A model generated the notes under the pieces. The model worked only from the letters and a program-made list of their open reading frames with translations, was not told the origin of the DNA and did not search any database. A DNA stretch of 39,282 nt, taken from positions 1-39,282 of IMG/VR virus record IMGVR_UViG_3300037264_000146; one strand, 5' to 3'. This document shows positions 5,180 through 12,186 of the stretch, one piece after another. The DNA comes from a virus. Position 1 is the stretch's first letter; each line of letters begins with the position of its first letter. The translations under genes and the position numbers were made by a program.

Positions 5180-7669
5180 ATGAAATATATACCTGGATAT
5201 GGACCTTTGGGTCCAAAAATAATGATTATTGGTGCATCCCCATCTATTAAGGATGATGCATGTGGAAAACCATTTAGTGATTCAAGAGAATTAGATGAAT
5301 TACTACGTGATGCAGGTATTAGTAAAGCTAATACATGGTTAACTACTGTATCTAAATATTATGTTCCACCTAATATACGTGGCAAACGCATTCCTTTCTC
5401 TATTAGATGTAAAAATGCGGGAATAGATATAGCTCAACAAATAGATGAATTACAGAAAGAGATTAATGCCGTTCAACCTAATGTAATTCTAGGAATTGGT
5501 TTACCAGTATTATGGGCATTAACTGGTAAAACTTCTATTGAATCATATCGTGGCTCAATATTACAGGGTGCGGGGCGTAAATTAGTATGCACATATAACC
5601 CCTCTGGTTTATCATGGCAATCTGTAGAAACACCAGAATTCATGGGTTATTGGAATAAAGTTGTAATTCTATTTGATATTAAACGCGCCAAACAAGAATC
5701 AGATTATCCGGAAATTGAATTACCTAAGAGAATGTTACAGGTATGTAAATCTAGCTATGAATTAAGTGAGTTTAGACATAAATATAAATTACACAGAGCA
5801 GCGGGTGTAGATATCGAAGCTGGTGGACATTATTTACCGGTATGCATAGGATTCGCATTCACACCTAATCATGGTATGTCAGTTCCATTATGGAATAAAG
5901 ATGGAATATCTAATATCCCAGATTCTGATTTAACACAAATATGGTTACAATTATCTGAAATGCTTTGGCAGATTGAAGTAATAGGTCAGAATTTTAATTA
6001 TGATAGAGATAAAATACAAAGACTGGGTTTCATTATTCGTCACTTAAAAAGTGACATAATGATGAAAGCTCTAGCATTAGACCCTGAAATACCTAAATCT
6101 TTAGCATTTAATACAAGTATTAGAACAAGAGAACCATATTATAAAGATGAGGGAATGTATAAAGGGTCATATAATGATTTATTTATTGGAAATGCCAGAG
6201 ATGCTTGTGTTACTAAAGAAATTGATGAAGTTACAGAGGACGAGCTTAAATTTATAGGTCAAGATAAATACTATTATAATTTTCTAATGAAACTACCCGA
6301 ATTCTATTTAAGAATTGAACAGCAAGGATTCAGATTAGATAAAGTTAGAACTGAAGTCCTATTGCATAAATATATCAAATGGTCTGAAAGTATCAAATAT
6401 AAACTGTTTAAATTAACAGGTATACATCTTAATTACAATAGTCCTAAACAAGTAGCAGAGTTATTATTTGGTGCATATGGTTATGCAGACCGTGGTGGTG
6501 CAGGTGAAGAAGAACTTACAGCTTTATTAAATTTAACTGGTAAAAATGGAGTAAAGAATTCAGAACATAAACAAACTATCGAACTAATTATGGAAGGTCG
6601 TAGAGTTGAGAGAACTATTAGTAATGAAATTATGATTATGCCTGATTTTGACGGGCGCGTCCGAACTACATATTTTCCCTGTTTAGAAACTGGGCGTTCA
6701 AAAACTGGACAACAAGAACCCCCTATTAGACCAACTATTGAATTAAGAGATTTACAGAATAAAAAGAAGAATAAGTGTTTAGGTAGACCATTTCAGGTAA
6801 TGACAAAACATGGAGATATTGGAGAAGATGTTCGTTCACAGTATATTCCCGACGAATCAGATGACCCAGATGACCCGTACGTATTTGTACAAGCAGATAG
6901 TAGTCAGGCAGAAGCTAGAGTTATATTTAGATTAGCTAATGATGAACAAGCATTAGAGGATGTAGATACACATGATTACCATGCTCTTACTGCTTCTTGG
7001 TTTTTCGGGGGTACTGAATCTGATTATTCTAAGAAGGTGTTGGGTTATGAGCATCCAATTAGATTTGCAGGAAAAACTCTTAGACACGCTGGACATTTGG
7101 GAGCTGGGAAAAAGAGAGCAGCGATATCAGTTAATACCGACGCCAGAAAATTTAAAGTTAATATTACAATTACAGAAACTACGGCGGAACAAGCACTCCT
7201 TATATTCCACAGAAAACAACCAAATATAAAAGGTGTATTTCAACACGATATAATTAAACAATTAGAAAGAGATAGGACATTATATGCCCCGATACCTTAT
7301 GGCTTTGACGCACCGTTTGGTGGTAGACGTAGATTCTACGAACGATGGGGAGATGAATTATTTAGGCAGGCTTTCTCATACATACCTCAACGAAGTATCA
7401 GTGATAATACAAAAGGGGCTGGAATCAGAATTAAAGAACGAATTTCCAGAATTAAAATTGTCTGTGAAAGCCATGACGCCCTCTTATTTTGTATCAAAAC
7501 TTCAAAATTAAAAGAATGGGTTCCAATAATTAAACAAGAAATGGAAAGACCCATTGATTTTAGAACGTGTAATTTATCTAGACCAACATTAATAATACCT
7601 TGTGAAATCGAGATTGGTAATAACTATCAGGAATTTAGTAAATTTAAAGATTTTGTTGATGAATTATGA
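5180..7669 (+). CDS. DNA polymerase family A with N-terminal UDG-like domain
   Basis: Replicative polymerase, 829 aa. Residues about 1-165 look like a family 4 uracil-DNA glycosylase fold: GASPS at 18-22 with D26 and GKPF at 29-32, PNVILGIG at 100-107, and YNPS at 139-142 where active enzymes have HPS. Residues about 205-370 form a 3'-5' exonuclease: D211/E213 (VDIE), N271-D275 (NFNYD) and D341 (NARDA). The palm follows: RTTYFPCLETGR (495-506), motif A DSSQAEAR (573-580), motif B R628-x3-K632...H636...L640, motif C HDA (765-767). The O-helix tyrosine equivalent to E. coli Y766 appears to be L640. UDG-PolA fusions are, to my recollection, known in SPO1-like phages. The stop overlaps the next start (ATGA). 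Confidence 0.92.
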   Translation: MKYIPGYGPLGPKIMIIGASPSIKDDACGKPFSDSRELDELLRDAGISKANTWLTTVSKYYVPPNIRGKRIPFSIRCKNAGIDIAQQIDELQKEINAVQPNVILGIGLPVLWALTGKTSIESYRGSILQGAGRKLVCTYNPSGLSWQSVETPEFMGYWNKVVILFDIKRAKQESDYPEIELPKRMLQVCKSSYELSEFRHKYKLHRAAGVDIEAGGHYLPVCIGFAFTPNHGMSVPLWNKDGISNIPDSDLTQIWLQLSEMLWQIEVIGQNFNYDRDKIQRLGFIIRHLKSDIMMKALALDPEIPKSLAFNTSIRTREPYYKDEGMYKGSYNDLFIGNARDACVTKEIDEVTEDELKFIGQDKYYYNFLMKLPEFYLRIEQQGFRLDKVRTEVLLHKYIKWSESIKYKLFKLTGIHLNYNSPKQVAELLFGAYGYADRGGAGEEELTALLNLTGKNGVKNSEHKQTIELIMEGRRVERTISNEIMIMPDFDGRVRTTYFPCLETGRSKTGQQEPPIRPTIELRDLQNKKKNKCLGRPFQVMTKHGDIGEDVRSQYIPDESDDPDDPYVFVQADSSQAEARVIFRLANDEQALEDVDTHDYHALTASWFFGGTESDYSKKVLGYEHPIRFAGKTLRHAGHLGAGKKRAAISVNTDARKFKVNITITETTAEQALLIFHRKQPNIKGVFQHDIIKQLERDRTLYAPIPYGFDAPFGGRRRFYERWGDELFRQAFSYIPQRSISDNTKGAGIRIKERISRIKIVCESHDALLFCIKTSKLKEWVPIIKQEMERPIDFRTCNLSRPTLIIPCEIEIGNNYQEFSKFKDFVDEL

Positions 7670-7992
7670 TAAATGACTTCTGGCAAATCAAAAATGAAGG
7701 CGATAGAGAATTATACGTTAAAATTCGTAATTTAATAGATGATTGGTTTGAAGAAGCAATTAAAGCCCATAAAACTAAGGACCATAAAGCTCATGAATGT
7801 TTTAATAAAGAAATGGATATTAATACTAAAAAACTAAATTCTGTATTAAAAATTAAATCTACAGTTCAACAAATTGTTATATTAGATGAATTAATTGAAG
7901 ATATCGCAGATAATTTAGTTATAGCAATTCAAGAAGCTCTAATAGTATTTGAAGCAATTGAAAAATTAGAAGAATTAAGGCCTAAATCATGA
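7666..7992 (+). CDS. Hypothetical helical protein, 108 aa
   Basis: Begins at an ATGA overlap with the polymerase gene. The sequence is nearly all helix, charged, with many lysines and glutamates (DWFEEAIKAHKTKDHKAHECF, IVFEAIEKLEELRP) and heptad-like hydrophobic spacing, so a helical bundle or short coiled coil is likely. No catalytic motif. Tight coupling to the polymerase gene suggests a replication accessory role, which is inference only. Confidence 0.7.
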   Translation: MINDFWQIKNEGDRELYVKIRNLIDDWFEEAIKAHKTKDHKAHECFNKEMDINTKKLNSVLKIKSTVQQIVILDELIEDIADNLVIAIQEALIVFEAIEKLEELRPKS

Positions 7993-8171
7993 CTTTAATT
8001 AATAAAGATAGAACGTGGAAAACTATAATCTGTTTAAATCCAACCCATAGTACTGTTCAATTTGAAACAAATGAAATAGGTGGAATTAAATGTCCAATAT
8101 GTGAAGCTTTAATGATAACTATTGTTAAATCTGTTGTAATTATTGAAAATATTGTAAAATCTGAATCTTAA
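7989..8171 (+). CDS. Small zinc-ribbon protein, 60 aa
   Basis: Starts at an ATGA overlap with the gene before it. Candidate metal ligands are C15, H20, C35 and C38 (CLNPTH ... CPIC), the layout of a small zinc ribbon with two beta-hairpins. The C-terminal part is hydrophobic and beta-like (ITIVKSVVIIENIV). It is one of several tiny zinc proteins encoded by this phage. Function unknown. Confidence 0.7.
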   Translation: MTLINKDRTWKTIICLNPTHSTVQFETNEIGGIKCPICEALMITIVKSVVIIENIVKSES

Positions 8172-8204
8172 TTAATTTAAGACATAAGAATCCGTCGTAT
8201 TAAA

Positions 8205-9488
8205 ATGTCATGGGTTGATGAAGTCGTTGAAGTGCATAAAGAGTTTGAATCTCCTCTGAGCTTTTGGAAATGGAGTGCTTTAGCTGCAATTTCCGCAGTA
8301 TTAAAAGATAACGTATGGATGGATAGATATTTATACAAACTCTATCCTAATATTTATGTAATGTTCCATGCAGAATCAGGTTTAAAGAAAGGGCCACCTG
8401 TTAATTTCGCAGAAAAACTAGTCAAAGAAGTTAATAATACATCAATTATTAAAGGACGCAGTTCAATACAAGCTATTCTAAAAAATATGGGAACAGGTCA
8501 ATCATATCCCGGTGGAAGTATTAAAGCAGATTCTAATGTATTTATATGTAGTAGTGAACTATCGTCAAGTATAGTGGAAGACCCCGTAGCAGCTAAAATA
8601 TTAACCGATTTATATGATAGACATTATAATGAAGGAGAATGGAAATCTTTATTAAAACAAGAAGTATTCAGCCTAAAATCGCCTACTATAACTATGTTGG
8701 GAGCAACCAATGAAGCAATGTCAGAGGATTTTTTTACGAAGGCGGTTATTCAGGGAGGATATTTTGCACGTACATTTATTATTTACGAATCTAAACGAAA
8801 TAAACGTAACTCATTAACTGTAGCTCCATTAATTAAACCAGATGCTAAATTATTAGCAGTTTATTTAAAAGAAATAGCTAAACTCAAAGGAGAATTCCGT
8901 TCGCTTACATCGACACGCCAAGATGAATATTTTAATATTCTAAAAATAAAAAATGGTAGAGATATCTATTTTAGCGAAGCGGGATTAATATATGATAATT
9001 GGTATGATGTATTCCTCGATTTAGTTGATGCACAAGATATTAAAGATGAGACAGGTACTTTAAATAGATTTGGCGATTCAGTATTAAAAGTTGCTATGTT
9101 ATTAAGTTTAAGTGAACATTGTAAACTTGAAATAACAGCATCAGCTATGACTGAAGCTATAAGAATATGTGAGCAATTACTTGGAAATGTGCGTAAGACT
9201 ACAATGGGACGTTCAGGTTTATCGACTGCTTCGCACTTAAAGGGGTTAATCATAAATGAATTATTAATAGTAAGAGAGAATCATGCAATAACTAGAGCTA
9301 TGCTAAGTAAGAAATTTTATATGCATTATTCCGGAACTGAAGAATTAGACCAAATTATGCAGGCTTTTCATGCAAGTGGTATGATATTAACACAGAATCA
9401 AGGTGATACAGTAATCTATAAGATGCCGGATACACAGGTTATTCAACTTAAAGAATATTTAGCAGGAAAAGGAAATAAGAAACCATAA
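8205..9488 (+). CDS. DUF3987-like ATPase, probable replicative helicase/primase-associated
   Basis: A 427-aa P-loop type protein resembling the DUF3987/YfjI family, which occurs in phages as the C-terminal helicase part of primase-helicases or alone. Visible points: helical N terminus ending SPLSFWKWSALAAISAVL (16-33), a degenerate P-loop HAESGLKKGPPV (55-66), Walker B-like VFICSSEL with E118, a sensor-1-like GATNE (166-170), and an arginine finger candidate in GGYFARTFII (R189). A C-terminal winged-helix region (about 345-410) has MLSKKFYMHYSG. No primase catalytic domain is present, so the phage either uses a host primase or one not recognised here. It lies in the polymerase operon. Confidence 0.75.
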   Translation: MSWVDEVVEVHKEFESPLSFWKWSALAAISAVLKDNVWMDRYLYKLYPNIYVMFHAESGLKKGPPVNFAEKLVKEVNNTSIIKGRSSIQAILKNMGTGQSYPGGSIKADSNVFICSSELSSSIVEDPVAAKILTDLYDRHYNEGEWKSLLKQEVFSLKSPTITMLGATNEAMSEDFFTKAVIQGGYFARTFIIYESKRNKRNSLTVAPLIKPDAKLLAVYLKEIAKLKGEFRSLTSTRQDEYFNILKIKNGRDIYFSEAGLIYDNWYDVFLDLVDAQDIKDETGTLNRFGDSVLKVAMLLSLSEHCKLEITASAMTEAIRICEQLLGNVRKTTMGRSGLSTASHLKGLIINELLIVRENHAITRAMLSKKFYMHYSGTEELDQIMQAFHASGMILTQNQGDTVIYKMPDTQVIQLKEYLAGKGNKKP

Positions 9489-9517
9489 CATTAGACGAAA
9501 GAAGGGAAGAAATACTA

Positions 9518-9757
9518 ATGAAAGGTCACATACGAAATCTACCCCCAAATAAACCATTCGCATTTATTCGTTCAATAACAAATATGGATAACATCTTCTT
9601 GCACAGAAATGATTATTATGGAGATTGGACTCAGATGATTAAGCAGTTTGAAGTTGGTAAGATATATGTAGAGTTTGAATTAACAGAAGGTGCTAAAGGT
9701 CCACGAGCGAGTAAGTGCGCCCGAATTACTGAAACTGAATTTAATTTGAAGGATTAA
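9518..9757 (+). CDS. Second cold-shock-domain-like protein
   Basis: A compact 79-aa OB-fold protein: KGHIRNL strand, FAFI at 14-17 in place of GFGFI, NIFLHR at 25-30 as the RNP2-like strand, VGKIYVEFEL and a last strand KGPRASKCARI. This covers the whole cold-shock domain with no extra arm. A strong site (GGGAAGA) lies 7 nt before the ATG. The overall identity to the other cold-shock-like protein (4535-4870) looks low, so they are not a recent duplication. Single-stranded nucleic acid binding is expected. Confidence 0.75.
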   Translation: MKGHIRNLPPNKPFAFIRSITNMDNIFLHRNDYYGDWTQMIKQFEVGKIYVEFELTEGAKGPRASKCARITETEFNLKD

Positions 9758-9758
9758 T

Positions 9759-9962
9759 ATGGATATAGAATTAATAACTTTATTTAAATTCACATATATT
9801 CCATTTGAAAAGGGTTCAATTCGGTTTGTAGATGTATTTATTACAGCTAAAGACAGAAAAGAAGCAGAATTAATTGCACTAGAAAAGAATTATGAATTTT
9901 TTGACCAAAGCTGCACAGTTAATGTAGCTGAAGTTTTACAAGGATTTAGGGAAATAAAATGA
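9759..9962 (+). CDS. Hypothetical protein, 67 aa
   Basis: Small soluble protein in a tightly packed set; its stop overlaps the start of the DHH phosphoesterase (ATGA). The sequence shows beta strands (ELITLFKFTYIPF, IRFVDVFITAKD) followed by an amphipathic helix (RKEAELIALEKNYEFF) and a short tail. This beta-beta-alpha pattern resembles small DNA-mimic or regulatory folds but I do not recognise a family. Confidence 0.65.
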   Translation: MDIELITLFKFTYIPFEKGSIRFVDVFITAKDRKEAELIALEKNYEFFDQSCTVNVAEVLQGFREIK

Positions 9963-10930
9963 ATAAGACAATAGTAATTTATCATGGTGGATGTAGAGAT
10001 GGATTTTGTGCGGCTTGGGTTTATAATAAGTATTATAATTCACAAATAAATGAAGTTATTAAAAAACAGCCAGATAATGATAAAGGTAAATTTGGTTATT
10101 TTAATGGAGTAGAATATCACCCCGGCTTCTATGGCCAAGAACCTCCTGATGTTAAAGATAAAAATGTAATAATATTAGATTTTTGTTATCCTCTTGAAGT
10201 GATGAAACAAATAATTAAAAATTCTAATAGTGTGCATTGGATTGACCATCACAAAACTGCACAGCCATTTGTTGATTACCTTCGTAAATGTTCTGAACCA
10301 AATAATGATATAGGTGTAGAAGGTGCATTACAATTTAGTTTTGATAATAATCGTTCAGGCGCAGGTCTAACATGGGACTACTTTTTCCCATCTCAACCAA
10401 GACCTTGGATTGTTGATTATGTAGAAGATAGAGATTTGTGGGCTAAGAAATTACCATCATCTGATATAATCAATGCTTATATTTCAGTTTTAGAATTTGA
10501 TTTTAAAGTGTGGGATTTAATTGAAGAACATATGACTGTAGATACTGCTGAGAAAAATGGTATTATTGCTATTGCAAAGACAGAACAGTATGTTCGAGAG
10601 GTTTGTAAGAATGTTTATTTTGTTGATATTTTAAAATTTGAAAAATTAAGTGATAAATTTGGTGATGTTAAAGAACATTCGTGGTCTAAAATCCCAACAG
10701 TAAACATCTGCCAAGTGGATTGTTCTGAAGTATTAGCTCATCTACTTAAACTTTATCCACTATCTGCATTCTCTCTATATTGGTTTAAAAGAGCTGATGG
10801 TATGTATCAGTATGGATTACGTTCTATTGGCGATTTTGATGTATCTACTGTTGCTAAATTGTTTGGGGGTGGTGGACATAGGAATGCTGCTGGATTTCAG
10901 TTGAATTATTTATTGGAGGAGTTAAAATGA
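9959..10930 (+). CDS. DHH/DHHA1 phosphoesterase (NrnA-like)
   Basis: A 323-aa Mn-dependent phosphodiesterase of the DHH superfamily. Motif I is HGGCRDG (H9, D14), motif II is D74 in IILDFCYP, motif III is the DHH triad at 96-98 (IDHHKT), and motif IV is EDRD near 156-159 (YVEDRDLW). The DHHA1 substrate domain ends in GGGGHRNAAG at 303-312, the usual nucleotide-binding loop. Family members degrade short oligonucleotides (nanoRNA), pApA-type linear dinucleotides or cyclic dinucleotides. Here it could recycle nucleotides from degraded DNA/RNA or remove signalling nucleotides used in host defence; the latter is speculation. It overlaps neighbours on both sides by ATGA. Confidence 0.88.
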   Translation: MNKTIVIYHGGCRDGFCAAWVYNKYYNSQINEVIKKQPDNDKGKFGYFNGVEYHPGFYGQEPPDVKDKNVIILDFCYPLEVMKQIIKNSNSVHWIDHHKTAQPFVDYLRKCSEPNNDIGVEGALQFSFDNNRSGAGLTWDYFFPSQPRPWIVDYVEDRDLWAKKLPSSDIINAYISVLEFDFKVWDLIEEHMTVDTAEKNGIIAIAKTEQYVREVCKNVYFVDILKFEKLSDKFGDVKEHSWSKIPTVNICQVDCSEVLAHLLKLYPLSAFSLYWFKRADGMYQYGLRSIGDFDVSTVAKLFGGGGHRNAAGFQLNYLLEELK

Positions 10931-11148
10931 TGCAAGTAGTTCCAAGATATCAAGTTTATTGGGAATTAGATTGTGATAAACCAAATACAGGAGCTGTAAT
11001 TATTAATGCTAATAACATAAATGAAGCATTAAAATGGTTTAATAATCTCAATTTTGGATTAAGAAATATAACTCTCCTACAAATTAAACTAATAAATGAA
11101 AATCTTAAACAAGAAGGTTCTTTTCAGGAGAATATTAAAGAAAAATAA
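10927..11148 (+). CDS. Hypothetical protein, 73 aa
   Basis: Begins at an ATGA overlap with the phosphoesterase gene and has a strong GGAG site 6 nt upstream. The protein has two beta segments (YQVYWELD, GAVIINA) and a helix (INEALKWFNN), then a charged tail (KQEGSFQENIKEK). No known motif. It is the last gene before the tRNA. Confidence 0.65.
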   Translation: MMQVVPRYQVYWELDCDKPNTGAVIINANNINEALKWFNNLNFGLRNITLLQIKLINENLKQEGSFQENIKEK

Positions 11149-11156
11149 CATAGAAA

Positions 11157-11245
11157 CCGACGGTGGTGGAATTGGTATACACATGAGACTTAAAATCTCA
11201 CGACCTTTAAAAGTCATGCGCGTTCGATTCGCGCCCGTCGGACCA
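11157..11245 (+). tRNA. tRNA-Leu (anticodon UAA), CCA encoded
   Basis: A complete class II tRNA. Acceptor stem CCGACGG/CCGTCGG (11157-11163/11235-11241), D stem GTG/CAC, anticodon stem TGAGA/TCTCA (11184-11188/11196-11200) with loop CTTAAAA, so the anticodon is TAA at 11191-11193. The long variable arm pairs GAC/GTC, and the T arm GCGCG/CGCGC closes a TTCGATT loop. Discriminator A is followed by an encoded CCA. It reads UUA, which is a very frequent leucine codon in this A+T-rich genome, so it likely supplements the host pool during late expression. It lies between early genes in the same direction. Confidence 0.97.
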
Positions 11246-11271
11246 ATTTTGTGAGAAATGTGGGTAAATAA

Positions 11272-11454
11272 ATGATGACTAAAATTTGGCCAAAAGGTAA
11301 AACTAAAGGTGAAGATGCACTAGAATATCCAGATTGCTGGCCCCATATTGCATCAAGTCAAGATAAAACTATTATGATAAAGTCCTCTAAGGGGACTTTG
11401 GAAGCTGTATATACTATGTCCGCAATAGCGAGAATGGAGTTTAGGCCATCATGA
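11272..11454 (+). CDS. Hypothetical protein, 60 aa
   Basis: Small gene just after the tRNA, starting at ATG 11272 (a second ATG follows at 11275). The product starts MMTKIWPKGKTKGED and contains a short beta-rich stretch (KTIMIKSSKGTLEAVYTM). Its stop overlaps the next start by 4 nt. No recognised domain; codon use fits its neighbours. Confidence 0.6.
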   Translation: MMTKIWPKGKTKGEDALEYPDCWPHIASSQDKTIMIKSSKGTLEAVYTMSAIARMEFRPS

Positions 11455-11825
11455 ATAAATTAATAGTTTATCAAAGTGAAAATAGTACATTGGAAGTATC
11501 AGACGGATATCATACAATGACAGAATTATATGAACACCGCTATGCACTATTTTGTGCTTTAGTTAAAGTATATGATGGATATAAAACTCCACTCGGATGT
11601 AATGTGACATGTTATAAATCTAAATTACATCCTGATGGTACATCATTTTATGGATGGTTTATTGTCATGATGATTATACATAAATTAGATACAACAATAG
11701 AACAGATAAGTTACCACTTACCGATAGAATGGTGGGATAAATTTAATATTATGGCATTAAATAGAATGTTTGAATGGGATGGTCATACGTCATCAGACGT
11801 AATTGAGAGATTGTTAAAATTATGA
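11451..11825 (+). CDS. Conserved phage protein with C-terminal WDGHTSxDV motif
   Basis: A 124-aa protein with the sequence pattern SDGYHTMTELYEHRYALF near the N terminus, GTSFYGWFIVMM, ISYHLPIEWWD, and WDGHTSSDVIERLLKL at the C terminus. From memory this combination is shared by many phage hypothetical proteins, usually close to nucleotide-metabolism or recombination genes, but no function is established to my knowledge. The several H, D, W and Y residues in conserved positions suggest a binding or enzymatic site. It overlaps both neighbours by 4 nt. Confidence 0.75.
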   Translation: MNKLIVYQSENSTLEVSDGYHTMTELYEHRYALFCALVKVYDGYKTPLGCNVTCYKSKLHPDGTSFYGWFIVMMIIHKLDTTIEQISYHLPIEWWDKFNIMALNRMFEWDGHTSSDVIERLLKL

Positions 11826-12160
11826 AATATTATTTATGTGGTCCAATAGATACTACTGGTAAAAAAGAAGATAATATTTATAATATGGAATTGGCAACTC
11901 AATTTCTACGTAATGTTTCACGATTAAATATTATTAATCCAATCGAAGAAAATTCTACTCATTCAGATTGGGCATATACAGATTATTTACGGGCAGATAT
12001 TAAAAATATGATGGAATGTGGAGCTATCATACTATTAAAAGGATGGTGCCAATCTAGGGGTGCTAGAAATGAACTTAAAATAGCTTTAGAATTAGATATG
12101 CCAGTATTCTATTTTGATATAGAGACTGATAATAAATTAGTTGATATGAATTTTTATTGA
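11822..12160 (+). CDS. DUF4406 nucleoside deoxyribosyltransferase-like protein
   Basis: A 112-aa Rossmann-like protein. It shows YLCGPID at the N terminus (G7-P8, as in the nucleoside 2-deoxyribosyltransferase family), W50, DYLRADI (55-60) and the diagnostic IILLKGWCQSRGARNELKIA (69-88), where LKGW, S78, G80-A81 and E84 correspond to the DUF4406 motif 'LxGWexSxGAxxE'. E84 is the likely catalytic or nucleoside-binding glutamate. Related enzymes exchange or hydrolyse bases on deoxynucleosides, so a role in nucleotide salvage or modification is plausible. It is the last plus-strand gene before the convergent junction. Confidence 0.8.
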   Translation: MKYYLCGPIDTTGKKEDNIYNMELATQFLRNVSRLNIINPIEENSTHSDWAYTDYLRADIKNMMECGAIILLKGWCQSRGARNELKIALELDMPVFYFDIETDNKLVDMNFY

Positions 12161-12186
12161 ATCATTTTTTAGATGAAATTCCAATC

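Noticed and set aside
6972-7511. Extra plus-strand frames within the polymerase gene
   Set aside because: They lie inside the palm domain coding region; the polymerase motifs run unbroken through the main frame.
12148-12181. GAATTT/AAATTC inverted repeat at the convergent junction
   Set aside because: Six A+T pairs over a 22-base loop is too weak for a terminator.
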